Shown here in pieces: positions 7,307-15,245 of a stretch of 17,291 bases of DNA. How positions within the stretch are numbered: position 1 is the stretch's first letter; every line of letters begins with the position of its first letter. Below the pieces are notes generated by a model. That model saw nothing but the letters and a program-made list of their open reading frames with translations. It ran no database searches and had not been told where the DNA came from. This stretch comes from GCA-020356105 sp041602815 (GTDB lineage: Bacteria; Pseudomonadota; Alphaproteobacteria; UBA8366; JADFVY01). The position numbers and the translations under genes were made by a program. The stretch covers positions 1 to 17,291 of the forward strand of contig JBFIFO010000081.1 of the NCBI GenBank assembly GCA_041602815.1. Reading direction: 5' to 3'.

Positions 7307-8470
7307 TTACTTGAGAAGCTGCCAGTCGCCGTTGCGGATCTCGACCATGACGAAGGAGTTGGTGTCGAGACCGAGATGATCGTCGGGCGACATCGTGTAG
7401 ATGCCGTCGACGCCGATGTAATTCGCCGTCTTCTCGATCTCGTCGCGCACCTTTTCCGGATCGGTCGAGCCGGCCCGCTCGATGGCGCCGATGGCGATCA
7501 TCAACCCGTCATAGGCGTGGCCGCCGAAGGTCGAGATCGGCTCGTTGTACCGGGCCGTGTAATCGGCCTCGAACTGCAGCGCCAGCTTCTTCTGCGGGTG
7601 TGAATCGGGCAGCTGCCTGGCCACCAGCAGCGCCGCCGCCGGCAGGCGCATGCCTTCGGAAGCGCCGGCCGTGCCCTCGACGAAGCGCTTCGAGGCCGAG
7701 CCGTGCGACTGGTAGTGCGGCAGCGTCAGGCCGAGCTGCCGGTAGTTCTTGGCCGCGACCACCGCGTCGGCCCCGAAGCCGCAATACAGGAACGCCTCGA
7801 CGCCGCCCGTGTTCTTGATCTTGGTCAGCTGCGGCGTCATGTCGGTGTCGCCCTTGCCGTGCGTCTCGTCGGCGACGATGTCGATTTCATACTTGCCGGC
7901 CAGCTCGTGCGCGTTCGCACGGCACGACTTGTCGAAGCCGCCGCTGCCGGCGAACAGCGCCACCTTCTTCAGCCCCTGCGCCCGAATGTCCTCGTAGATC
8001 TTCTGCACTGCGAGGCCGTCGGTATGCGGGGTCTTGAACACCCACTTCTTGACCGGTTCGATGATCACGCCGGCGCCGGCGAATGAGATAAACGGAATTC
8101 CTGCGCGCTCCACCAGCGGTACCACCGCCATGGTCTCGCCGGTCGTGGTGCCGCCGAGGATAATATCGACCTTGTCGTCCTCGATCAGCCGCTTGACGAA
8201 GCTGGCGGCCTTCTTGGCGTCGGTGCCTGAGTCATAGAGCACGAGCTCGAGCTGGCGCCCGGCCACACCGCCATTGGCGTTGATCTGCGCGACGTACAAC
8301 TCGAGCGTCTTCTTCTCGGGATCGCCGAGGAAGGAGGCGCCGCCGGTGACGGCAAGAAACGAGCCGATCTTGATGGGCTCCGCCGCCGCCGCGCCGCCGG
8401 CTGCGACAATTAGCGCGGCCAGCGCCGACATCAGGCCGCCGATGGCCCTGCCGATAATGTCCCGGATCAT
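7307..8470 (-). CDS. livK: Periplasmic substrate-binding protein of HAAT importer (LivK-type)
   Basis: This 387-aa binding protein (Peripla_BP_6 family) captures the ligand in the periplasm for LivHM. It has a Sec signal peptide ending AGGAAAA-EPIKIG (cleavage near residue 30), then the first-lobe features VYD-like LELVLYDSGTDAKKAASFVKRLI and GGTTTGETMAVVPL. The second lobe includes YQSHGSASKRFVEG and FGGHAYDGLMIA. The YQSHG...F...G segment and the MSPDDHLGLD motif resemble proteins I recall near aromatic-acid catabolism genes, so an aromatic or aryl acid is a better guess than leucine; this is inference. The start at 8470 has GGGAG 6-7 nt upstream and begins the signal peptide; the earlier start at 8533 adds a non-signal stretch. 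It is the first gene of livKHMGF, divergent from iorA. Confidence 0.9.
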   Translation of the reverse strand: MIRDIIGRAIGGLMSALAALIVAAGGAAAAEPIKIGSFLAVTGGASFLGDPEKKTLELYVAQINANGGVAGRQLELVLYDSGTDAKKAASFVKRLIEDDKVDIILGGTTTGETMAVVPLVERAGIPFISFAGAGVIIEPVKKWVFKTPHTDGLAVQKIYEDIRAQGLKKVALFAGSGGFDKSCRANAHELAGKYEIDIVADETHGKGDTDMTPQLTKIKNTGGVEAFLYCGFGADAVVAAKNYRQLGLTLPHYQSHGSASKRFVEGTAGASEGMRLPAAALLVARQLPDSHPQKKLALQFEADYTARYNEPISTFGGHAYDGLMIAIGAIERAGSTDPEKVRDEIEKTANYIGVDGIYTMSPDDHLGLDTNSFVMVEIRNGDWQLLK

Positions 8471-8490
8471 GATTTTCTCCCTGCAGTGTC

Positions 8491-8508
8491 GTGCGGCGCT
8501 GGCCGCAC
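8491..8508 (-). other. Leader hairpin upstream of livK
   Basis: GTGCGGC (8491-8497) and GCCGCAC (8502-8508) form a perfect 7-bp stem with a GCTG tetraloop. It lies in the livK 5' leader, about 20 nt before the start codon and just upstream of the GGGAG site. It could affect ribosome access or mRNA stability. No riboswitch class is recognised. Confidence 0.4.
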
Positions 8509-8576
8509 CGTCTAAATGATTACAATGCGTCACTCCGCCCCTCGACCCATGGCCCCTGTAGGCCTTATTTTTTCTG

Positions 8577-8616
8577 TGGTTTAAAAACCATATAGCGGTT
8601 ATGACATTGGTGCAAT
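8577..8616. promoter_or_regulatory. Divergent liv/ior control region with two inverted repeats
   Basis: In the ~200 bp between divergent livK and iorA are a perfect inverted repeat, TGGTTT-AA-AAACCA (8577-8590), and a shorter one, ATTG-GTG-CAAT (8606-8616). A possible minus-strand livK promoter is TTGCAC (8610-8615), a 17-bp spacer, then TATGGT (8587-8592). The first repeat would then cover the -10 and start region, as an operator would. The surrounding DNA is AT-rich compared with the flanking genes. No regulator gene is present in the window. The promoter boxes are poor matches; the repeats are seen directly. Confidence 0.4.
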
Positions 8617-8674
8617 CCGTTTCCGGGAACGCTACTCTGGAGGCGGACGACTATAAACAAAGGGGTGAGGGGCC

Positions 8675-10519
8675 GTGGACGCGGAGGCACAGATCAGGGA
8701 GAGCGGCGCATCGCACGACGAAGCGGCCGCGCGGCGAGAATTGAACGCCGTCACCACCCGGCCGATGATCGGCAACGAGGCGATCGCACGCGGCGCCTGG
8801 GAGGCCGGGGTGCGGGTCGCTGCCGCCTATCCCGGCACGCCGAGCACGGAGATCATGGAATTCCTCGGCGAGTTCCCCGACTCCGACGTCAAGGCGCAGT
8901 GGTCGACCAACGAGAAAGTGGCCATGGACGTCGCCATCGGCGGTTCCTTCGCCGGCGTGCGCGCGCTCACCGCGATGAAGCATGTCGGCCTCAACGTTGC
9001 CTCCGATCCGCTGATGTCGCAGACCTATATCGGCGTCAACGGCGGCCTGGTGATCGTGGTGTGCGACGACCCCGGTATCCACAGCTCGCAGAACGAGCAG
9101 GACACCCGCCTGTTCGCCCGCTTCGCGCAGGTCCCGGTGCTCGAGCCGTCGGATGCGCAGGAGGCGCTCGACTACACCCGCTGGGCGTTCGAGATCAGCG
9201 AGCAGTTCGACACGCCGGTGATCGTGCGCAGCACGACGCGGCTGTCGCACACGCGCAGCCCGGTGACGACCGGCCCGCGGGTCGAGCGCGAACCGCTCGG
9301 CTTCAACGACGACCCGGTCAAGAACGTCATCATCCCGGCGCATGCCCGGCTCGCCCATCCCCGGGTGCTGGAGCGCGAGGCGAAGCTCGCCGCCTATTTC
9401 GACGACCCGGACTTCACGCGCTGGGAGGAGGGCGACACGACGGTCGGCGTGATCACAGTCAGCACCGCCTACGCCTATGTCAAGGAGGTGCTGCCCGAGG
9501 CCGCGACGTTGAAGCTGGCCGCCTCCTATCCCCTGCCGATGGAGCGCATCCGAGCCTTCTGCCAGTCGGTCGAGCGCGTGCTCGTGATCGAGGAACTGGA
9601 GCCCGTCGTCGAGACGGCGCTGCACGCCGCCGGCATCGCCGCTGAGGGCAAGGCGTGGTTCTCGCGGGTCGGCGAGTTCTCGCCGGAGGTCGTGCGCGAC
9701 GGCCTCACCAGGGCCGGCATTCTCGAGGTGGGGGTCGCGCACGAGCCGTGGGCGGTCACGCCGACGATGCGGCCGCCGGTGCTCTGTTCCGGTTGCCCGC
9801 ATACCACCGCCTACATGGCCGTGCGCGCGGTCGACGGACGGGTCGCCGGCGATATCGGATGCTACACCCTGGCCGCGGTCGACCCGCTGAAGGCGATCGA
9901 CACCTGCGTCTCGATGGGCTCGTCGATCGGTAACGCCGTCGGCCTTTACAAGGCCGGCCACGAGACCCGGCCGATCATCGCGACGATCGGCGATTCGACG
10001 TTCCTGCACGGCGGCATCCCGGCGCTGATCGACGCCGTCTACAACGAGGCCGACATCACGGTCATGATCCTCGACAACCACATCGTCGCGATGACCGGCG
10101 GCCAGGACCACCCGGGCACCGGCAAGACTCTGCGCGGCGAGGAGACCCACCGCATCGACTTCGAGGAGATGGTGCGCGCCTGCGGCGTCCGCTGGGTGCG
10201 CACGGTCGACGCCTACGACGTCGCCTCGGTGTACCAGTCACTGCGCGAGGCGATCGAGCACCGCGGCGTCTCCGTCGTCGTCACCAACCGGCCCTGCGTG
10301 CTCGACCCGGTCAAGATCAAGGGCGCGCCGATGCGCGTGCGCGCCGACGGCTGCACCGCCTGCCAGTCGTGCATGAACCTCGGCTGCCCGTCGATCGGCT
10401 GGTCGGACGAGATGCTCGACGGCTTCCACAAGGTCACCATCGACGAGTCGACCTGCATCGGCTGTACGCTGTGTGCCCAGATCTGCCCGTCGGACTGCAT
10501 CCGGCCGGCGGCCGGCTGA
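8675..10519 (+). CDS. iorA: Indolepyruvate:ferredoxin oxidoreductase alpha subunit (IorA)
   Basis: This 614-aa catalytic subunit uses thiamine diphosphate to decarboxylate an aryl 2-oxoacid (indolepyruvate, phenylpyruvate class) and forms the aryl-acyl-CoA with reduction of ferredoxin (EC 1.2.7.8 type). The N-terminal pyrimidine-binding domain begins MIGNEAIARGAWEAGV (31-46) with AAYPGTPSTEI (50-60). The TPP domain has CSGCPHTT (371-378), GDIGCYTL, GDSTFLHGGIP (439-449) and AMTGGQDHPGTG (472-483). The C-terminus is a two-cluster ferredoxin domain with Cys560/563/566/571 and Cys594/597/600/604. Length is usual for IorA. The GTG start at 8675 follows AGGGGTGAGGGG and gives a ~29-residue N-terminal extension. 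It is first in a five-gene operon, 13 bp before iorB. Confidence 0.92.
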   Translation: MDAEAQIRESGASHDEAAARRELNAVTTRPMIGNEAIARGAWEAGVRVAAAYPGTPSTEIMEFLGEFPDSDVKAQWSTNEKVAMDVAIGGSFAGVRALTAMKHVGLNVASDPLMSQTYIGVNGGLVIVVCDDPGIHSSQNEQDTRLFARFAQVPVLEPSDAQEALDYTRWAFEISEQFDTPVIVRSTTRLSHTRSPVTTGPRVEREPLGFNDDPVKNVIIPAHARLAHPRVLEREAKLAAYFDDPDFTRWEEGDTTVGVITVSTAYAYVKEVLPEAATLKLAASYPLPMERIRAFCQSVERVLVIEELEPVVETALHAAGIAAEGKAWFSRVGEFSPEVVRDGLTRAGILEVGVAHEPWAVTPTMRPPVLCSGCPHTTAYMAVRAVDGRVAGDIGCYTLAAVDPLKAIDTCVSMGSSIGNAVGLYKAGHETRPIIATIGDSTFLHGGIPALIDAVYNEADITVMILDNHIVAMTGGQDHPGTGKTLRGEETHRIDFEEMVRACGVRWVRTVDAYDVASVYQSLREAIEHRGVSVVVTNRPCVLDPVKIKGAPMRVRADGCTACQSCMNLGCPSIGWSDEMLDGFHKVTIDESTCIGCTLCAQICPSDCIRPAAG

Positions 10520-10532
10520 GAGCGGGTCGCCG

Positions 10533-11441
10533 ATGGACGGCAGCAGCCAGAAGACCCCGGCGCCCCGCAACGTCCTGATCGTCGGCGTTGGCGGCCAGGG
10601 CGTGATCCTGGTCTCCAAGGTGCTGGCGCTGATCTGTCAGCGCCAGGGCCTGGAGGTCAAGCAGAGCGAAGTGCACGGCATGGCCAAGCGCGGCGGCGGC
10701 GTGTTCAGCCACGTCCGCTTCGGGCCCAAGGTGTGGTCGCCGACGATCCCGCAGGGCGAGGCCGACGTGCTGCTCGCAATGGAGTGGTCGGAGGGGCTGC
10801 GCTGGCTGAACCACTTGCGGCGCGACGGCGGCACCTTCATCGCCGACACGCGGCGCATCGTCCCGCCCTTTGCGTTCCGCAGCCGCAAATACGGCTCGCG
10901 GTCGAGCTATTCGCCGGAGGCACCGCGTGAAGTCATGGAGATGGTCGGCAGCGGCTACGCTCTGGACGCTTCGCGGATCGCCACCGACCTCGGCGAGGCG
11001 CGGGCCGCCAACACCGTGCTGCTGGGGGTGCTGTCGATGGCACTCGACTTCCCGGTCGAGGACTGGCGCGAGGTCATCGCCGGGACGGTGCCCGCCAAGG
11101 CGCTGGAGGTCAACCGGCTGGCCTTCGAGGCCGGCCGTGACTGGGTCGAGGCGATGCGGGCGATCCCGCTGGCGGAACGGCTCAGGGACCTGCCGGGCCG
11201 CGCGGCCGAGGCGGAGTCACTGCCGCCCAAGGAAATCCGCTTTGCGATCACGGCAGAGTGGTGCAAGGGCTGCGATATCTGCGTGAAGATGTGCCCGGAG
11301 CGCTGCCTGCGCCTGAACGACCAGCTGGTGGCGGAGCTGACCGATCCCGCGGCCTGTACCGGCTGTCGCATCTGCGAATGGCTGTGCCCCGATTTCGCGA
11401 TCCGGGTGCAGCGCGTGCCCGCGCTCGAACCTGTAGGATAG
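10533..11441 (+). CDS. iorB: IorB fused to a Kor-delta-type 2[4Fe-4S] ferredoxin
   Basis: The 302-aa protein is about 100 residues longer than a usual IorB. Residues 12-210 are the gamma-type oxidoreductase domain: NVLIVGVGGQGVIL (13-26), SEVHGMAKRGGGVFSHVR (45-62) and the ANTVLLG helix (159-165). Residues ~235-295 are an added ferredoxin with Cys244/247/250/254 and Cys275/278/281/285. Its CKGCDIC and ICEWLCPDFAI sequences match the delta subunit of 2-oxoglutarate/2-oxoacid ferredoxin oxidoreductases (KorD), not the IorA ferredoxin. No separate korD exists in the operon, and the next gene is korA, so the domain probably serves that enzyme. The linker (LPGRAAEAESLPPKE) is flexible. The start is ATG 10533, though the frame is open upstream over the iorA end. 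The fusion is contiguous in one frame. Confidence 0.88.
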   Translation: MDGSSQKTPAPRNVLIVGVGGQGVILVSKVLALICQRQGLEVKQSEVHGMAKRGGGVFSHVRFGPKVWSPTIPQGEADVLLAMEWSEGLRWLNHLRRDGGTFIADTRRIVPPFAFRSRKYGSRSSYSPEAPREVMEMVGSGYALDASRIATDLGEARAANTVLLGVLSMALDFPVEDWREVIAGTVPAKALEVNRLAFEAGRDWVEAMRAIPLAERLRDLPGRAAEAESLPPKEIRFAITAEWCKGCDICVKMCPERCLRLNDQLVAELTDPAACTGCRICEWLCPDFAIRVQRVPALEPVG

Positions 11442-11447
11442 GGGGCG

Positions 11448-12626
11448 ATGTCGAACCGTACCCTTCCCGTCAATTTGCAGGGCAACCATGCTTGCGCGCT
11501 GGCCGCGGTCGCCGCCGGCTGCCGCTTCTATGCGGGCTACCCGATAACACCGTCGTCTGAGGTCGCCGAGAAGGTGGCGGCGGAACTGCCGGCGGTCGGG
11601 GGCGTGTTCGTGCAGATGGAGGACGAGATCGGCTCGATGGGTGCGGTCATCGGCGCCTCGATGGGCGGCGCCAAGGCAATGACGGCGACCAGCGGTCCCG
11701 GCTTCTCGCTGAAGCAGGAGAACCTCGGCTACGGCGCCATGACCGAGGTGCCCTGCGTCGTCGTCAACGTGATGCGCGGCGGCCCGAGCACCGGCATGCC
11801 GACGCGGCCGGCCCAGGGCGACGTGATGCAGGCGCGCTGGGGCACCCATGGGGACCATCCGACGATCGCGATCGCGCCGTCCTCAGTCAAGGAGGTGTTC
11901 GACGAGACGGTGCGCGCCTTCAACCTGGCGGAAGCGCTGCGCACCCCGGTGATCCTGCTGATCGACGAGGTGGTCGGCCACCTCGTTGAGACGGTCACTC
12001 TGCCGGCAGCCTCGGAGCTCGATCTGGTCGAGCGCAAATGGGCCGACGGGCCGAAGAACGGCTTCCAGCCCTACGCGGTGACCGACGACCTGGTGCCGCC
12101 GATGCCGCGGCCGGGCGACGGCTACCGCACCCACACGACGGGGCTGACGCATGACGAAAGCGGCTTTCCGACGCAGAAGCCGGACAAGGTCACGCGGGCG
12201 ATCGCGCGCCTGCTGGAGAAGCTGGAGCGGCACCGCGAATTGATCGATTCTTACGAGACTGCGCAGTGCGACGACGCCGACATCCTGGTCGTCGCCTACG
12301 GCATTACCGGCCGCGCCGCGCGCAAGGCGGTGGCGGCGGCGCGCGAGAACGGCATCCGCGCCGGGCTGCTGCGCCCGGTCACGCTGTGGCCGTTCCCGGA
12401 AAACGCGCTGCGCGAGGTGGCTGCGGGCGCGCGTCACGTGCTGGTGCCGGAGATGAATGCCGGGCAGCTGTGCTTCGAAGTCGGGCGGGTCTGCGGCGCC
12501 TCAAAGGTGTCGCAACTCAACCGGTTCGACGGCCAGGCGATCACGCCGGCGCAGATCCTGGAACGAATAGAGGGGCTCGCCGGCAGCGGCGGGACGGGCA
12601 ATGGCGGTCGTCGCGGACGTCGATAG
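11448..12626 (+). CDS. korA: 2-oxoacid:ferredoxin oxidoreductase alpha subunit (KorA-type)
   Basis: The 392-aa alpha subunit supplies the TPP pyrimidine-binding and CoA-linked domains of a multi-subunit 2-oxoacid oxidoreductase. Visible motifs are YAGYPITPSSEVAE (28-41), the acidic MEDEIGSMGAVIGA with the expected Glu near 58-60, TATSGPGFSLKQENLG (78-93), MRGGPSTGMPTRPAQGD (109-125), and a second domain beginning near 275 (DILVVAYGITGRAAR) with LRPVTLWPFPE and VPEMNAGQL. It lacks an N-terminal gamma domain, so this is the separate-subunit type. It starts 6 nt after the iorB stop with GGATAGGGGGC as ribosome binding site and overlaps korB by 26 nt. Substrates in this family include 2-oxoglutarate, 2-oxoisovalerate and phenylglyoxylate; sequence alone does not decide. 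Confidence 0.9.
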   Translation: MSNRTLPVNLQGNHACALAAVAAGCRFYAGYPITPSSEVAEKVAAELPAVGGVFVQMEDEIGSMGAVIGASMGGAKAMTATSGPGFSLKQENLGYGAMTEVPCVVVNVMRGGPSTGMPTRPAQGDVMQARWGTHGDHPTIAIAPSSVKEVFDETVRAFNLAEALRTPVILLIDEVVGHLVETVTLPAASELDLVERKWADGPKNGFQPYAVTDDLVPPMPRPGDGYRTHTTGLTHDESGFPTQKPDKVTRAIARLLEKLERHRELIDSYETAQCDDADILVVAYGITGRAARKAVAAARENGIRAGLLRPVTLWPFPENALREVAAGARHVLVPEMNAGQLCFEVGRVCGASKVSQLNRFDGQAITPAQILERIEGLAGSGGTGNGGRRGRR

Positions 12627-13446
12627 TTTCGAGATCAACGACTATCTGCGGCTGGAGATGATGCCGCATTTCCTGTGCCCCGGTTGCGGCCACGGCATCG
12701 CGTTGCGGGCGCTCCTGTGGGCGGTGCATGAGCTCGGCATCTCGAAGGACCGGCTGGCCATCGTCTCCGGCATCGGCTGTTCCGGGCGCATCGGCGGCTA
12801 TGTCGACGCCAACACCTTCCATGTCACGCACGGACGGCCGCTCGCCTTCGCGACCGGCCTTGCGCTCGCCCGCCCGGACCTCGAGGTCGTGGTGATCACC
12901 GGCGACGGCGACGCGCTGGCGATCGGCGGCAACCACCTGATCCATGCCTGCCGGCGCAACCTGAAGATGACATGCCTGCTGCTCAACAACGAGGTCTACG
13001 GGATGACCGGCGGCCAGGTCTCGCCGACCACCAGCCACAACCGGCTGACCACGACGACGCCGGCCGGCAATCTCGAGCCCGTGTTCGACGCCTGCAAGCT
13101 CGCCGAGGCCGCCGGCGCCGGGCTTGTCGGGCGCGAAGTGACGCTGCAGGTGCCCGCCTTGAAGAACCTGATCAAGGAAGGCCTGTCGCATCCCGGCTTC
13201 GCCTTTATCGAGGTGATCTCCGACTGCACCGAGATTTACGGCCGCAAGAACGACCTCGGCAATTCGCCGGAGATGATCCTCAGCCAGAAGCGGGCGATGC
13301 GGCCCGACCTGCCGGGCGGCAACGTCGTCGACCGGCCGTTCCGGCCGAACTCCTTGCCGACCGGCGTTCTGGCGCGCTCCGAACGGCCGGAATACGGGGC
13401 GACCTGGCGCGCGTTCGTCGCTTCGAAGCAGGCGGGCAGGGCATGA
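12601..13446 (+). CDS. korB: 2-oxoacid:ferredoxin oxidoreductase beta subunit (KorB-type)
   Basis: This 281-aa subunit binds thiamine diphosphate and carries the proximal iron-sulfur cluster of the second oxidoreductase. It shows FLCPGCGHG (24-32), SGIGCSGRIGGYVDANTFH (56-74), the TPP/Mg motif GDGDALAIGGNH (101-112) ending LLLNN (126-130), and GMTGGQVSPTT (134-144). A downstream Cys in VISDCTEIYGRKN (about 201-213) matches the fourth cluster ligand usual for the family. Length is normal for Kor/Vor beta. It overlaps the korA 3' end by 26 nt and its TGA overlaps the korC ATG, so alpha, beta and gamma are tightly coupled. Confidence 0.92.
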   Translation: MAVVADVDSFEINDYLRLEMMPHFLCPGCGHGIALRALLWAVHELGISKDRLAIVSGIGCSGRIGGYVDANTFHVTHGRPLAFATGLALARPDLEVVVITGDGDALAIGGNHLIHACRRNLKMTCLLLNNEVYGMTGGQVSPTTSHNRLTTTTPAGNLEPVFDACKLAEAAGAGLVGREVTLQVPALKNLIKEGLSHPGFAFIEVISDCTEIYGRKNDLGNSPEMILSQKRAMRPDLPGGNVVDRPFRPNSLPTGVLARSERPEYGATWRAFVASKQAGRA

Positions 13447-13991
13447 GCAATTACGAGATCCGGTTCAGCGGGTCCGGCGGGCAGGGCCTGCAGCTGTGTG
13501 CCAAGCTGCTGTCCGCCGCGCTGGCCCGCGAGGGCAGGACGGTCGCCGCCTCCCAGGCTTACGAGCCGACCTCGCGCGGGGGTTTGAGCCGCGCCGACAT
13601 GGTGGTCAGCAGCCGCGGTGCGGCCGACTATCCGCTGGTCACCTCGCTCGACTACCTGGTCGTGCTCGACCAGACGGCGGTCGCCGCTTCGCAGGGACTG
13701 ATCCGCGAGGGCGCGCTGGTGCTGGCCGACGCACGGCGCGTGACTGGGCCGCCCGAGGGCAGGTACGACGTCCGGCGCTTGCCGTTCAGCGAGACCGCAA
13801 TCCGCCTCGGCAGTGAACGGGTGGCCAACGTCGTCGCGCTGGCCGCGCTGGTCGGCATCGCCGGCCTCTGCAGCCGCGAGACCCTGGAACAGGCGATCCG
13901 CACCGGCACGCCGGCCAAGCTCCTGGACCTCAACATCGATGCCATGGAGGCCGGCTTTGCCATGGCCGACAGCCACGCCGCCGTGGCGTGA
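13443..13991 (+). CDS. korC: 2-oxoacid:ferredoxin oxidoreductase gamma subunit (KorC-type)
   Basis: This 182-aa gamma subunit has the Rossmann-like start YEIRFSGSGGQGLQLCAKLL (4-23), the SQAYEPTSRGGLSRADMVVS segment (about 39-58) conserved in Kor/Por gamma subunits, and ANVVALAALVGI before the C-terminal helices. Length is normal and no ferredoxin is attached, unlike the IorB paralogue two genes upstream. The start ATG overlaps the korB stop (ATGA). It is the last gene of the operon; the next recognisable gene is about 350 bp away. Confidence 0.9.
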   Translation: MSNYEIRFSGSGGQGLQLCAKLLSAALAREGRTVAASQAYEPTSRGGLSRADMVVSSRGAADYPLVTSLDYLVVLDQTAVAASQGLIREGALVLADARRVTGPPEGRYDVRRLPFSETAIRLGSERVANVVALAALVGIAGLCSRETLEQAIRTGTPAKLLDLNIDAMEAGFAMADSHAAVA

Positions 13992-14342
13992 TCGCGTTTC
14001 CCGCGCACCGACGTTTCAGTGGTGCCCGGGCGCAACCAACCGAACCTGACGCGGGCACGAACCGCAAGCTCATGTCGGCTCATGCTCCGAAGGCTGCCGT
14101 CATTCCTGAGCAGTTATCAGGCCGGAAATTGGTCTGGAGCTGACATGCCAACAACCGATCCGATTTCAGGCAACACCGCTCCGCCGCGTTGGCGGAGTTG
14201 AAGTCAGGTGCCTGCGTAAGACCGGTATCGAAGATCGCGAGTCGACCGGTTCGCATTCGACTGACACCGCCCCAAATGGCGATGCACGGGCGCAGGCGGA
14301 TTCGTGAGTGGTTTCATGGTAGTCTCCACATGGAGACAGATT
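13992..14342. other. Intergenic region with one strong hairpin
   Basis: About 350 bp follows korC. No gene is supported. The main feature is a perfect 7-bp stem CTCCGCC (14179-14185)/GGCGGAG (14191-14197) with loop GCGTT, extended by one G-T pair, without a U-tract. A weaker GCACC/GGTGC pair (about 14007-14027) lies just past the korC stop. A short motif GACCGGT occurs twice near 14220-14255. Base composition falls from the korC level toward the AT-richer right side. Confidence 0.5.
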
Positions 14343-15245
14343 TTGATAACGCTTTCGATACACCACCAGACAACTTACCGATACCGGGAACCGTTGGAAT
14401 TCGGCCCGCACCGGTTGATGCTTCGTCCACGCGAGAGCCGCAATCTGCGGCTGATCGCGCATGAATTGGCGGCTACGCCGGCCGCCACCGTTACATGGGC
14501 GCAGGACGTATTTGGCAATTCCGTTGCGACCGCGACGTTCAACCAGGCATCGGACACGCTCGTCATCGAGAGCCATGCGGATCTTACGCTCGACGTCGAC
14601 CAGTGGCCCGTTTTCGATATCGCTGCCTCTGCCGCGTACTATCCGTTCCTGCTGACCGACGACGATATGACCGATCTCGGTGCACTGCGCCTTCAGGGTT
14701 ATCTCGACTCCTCTGGGCAGCTTCGCGAGTGGGCGCAAGGCTTCGTCGCCGGAAGCCCGACGGGAACCCTTGCCCTCCTCAAGGATATCTCTGCCGGCGT
14801 CGCCGCGCGGATTGCCTATGAGGTTCGCGACGACGAGGGCACGCAGTCGCCCGAGCAAACGCTCAATCGGAATCGGGGGTCATGCCGCGACTTTGCGGTC
14901 CTCTTCGTGGATGCCGTGCGCAGTCTCGGTTTCGGCGCACGCATCGTATCGGGCTACATCTACGATCCGAACCACGATGCCATTGGCTCAAAAGGCGCCG
15001 GATCGACGCACGCCTGGGCGGAGGTGTACGTACCCGGCGCCGGCTGGATCACGTTTGATCCGACCAACCGGAGTGTCGGCGGATTTAATCTCATCCCGGT
15101 CGCCGTGGCGCGGGACATTCGACAGACGATGCCCGTGTCCGGCAGTTTCGCTGGCGACCGAGATGCATTTGAAGAGATGGATGTGCGGGTACAGGTCGCA
15201 CGCTCCGAACCGTCATCGCACGGCGACGCCCACAGCGATCGGTAA
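14343..15245 (+). CDS. Transglutaminase-like cysteine protease family protein
   Basis: This ~300-aa cytoplasmic protein begins with a bacterial transglutaminase N-terminal beta domain (ITLSIHHQTTYRYREP, HRLMLRPRESRNL). The core has Cys181 in NRGSCRDFAVLFVDA, His223 in STHAWAEVYVPGAGW and Asp239 in ITFDPTN, the full Cys-His-Asp triad. This separates it from the protein at 1960-2826. Similar proteins often accompany alpha-E and circularly permuted ATP-grasp genes, but none is here. The start is uncertain: TTG at 14343 lies 7 nt after GGAG and gives the family-typical N-terminus, while ATG 14316 and GTG 14304 are in frame without good sites. G+C is visibly lower than in the kor genes. Substrate unknown. 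Confidence 0.85.
   Translation: MITLSIHHQTTYRYREPLEFGPHRLMLRPRESRNLRLIAHELAATPAATVTWAQDVFGNSVATATFNQASDTLVIESHADLTLDVDQWPVFDIAASAAYYPFLLTDDDMTDLGALRLQGYLDSSGQLREWAQGFVAGSPTGTLALLKDISAGVAARIAYEVRDDEGTQSPEQTLNRNRGSCRDFAVLFVDAVRSLGFGARIVSGYIYDPNHDAIGSKGAGSTHAWAEVYVPGAGWITFDPTNRSVGGFNLIPVAVARDIRQTMPVSGSFAGDRDAFEEMDVRVQVARSEPSSHGDAHSDR

Noticed and set aside
8551..8574. GGCC...GGCC followed by TTATTTTTT as a plus-strand terminator
   Set aside because: Only a 4-bp stem, in a divergent promoter region with no plus-strand gene upstream to terminate.
8651..10150. 499-aa minus-strand open frame opposite iorA
   Set aside because: Arg/His/Gly/Asp-rich composition typical of an antisense shadow in GC-rich coding DNA; iorA on the plus strand shows complete family motifs.
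14007..14027. GCACC/GGTGC hairpin after korC as a terminator
   Set aside because: Only 5 bp with an 11-nt loop and no U-tract; too weak to call.
14200..14275. Sequence with GGTTCGCATTC resembling a tRNA T-arm
   Set aside because: The flanking bases do not form a T stem, and no acceptor or anticodon stem can be built around it.
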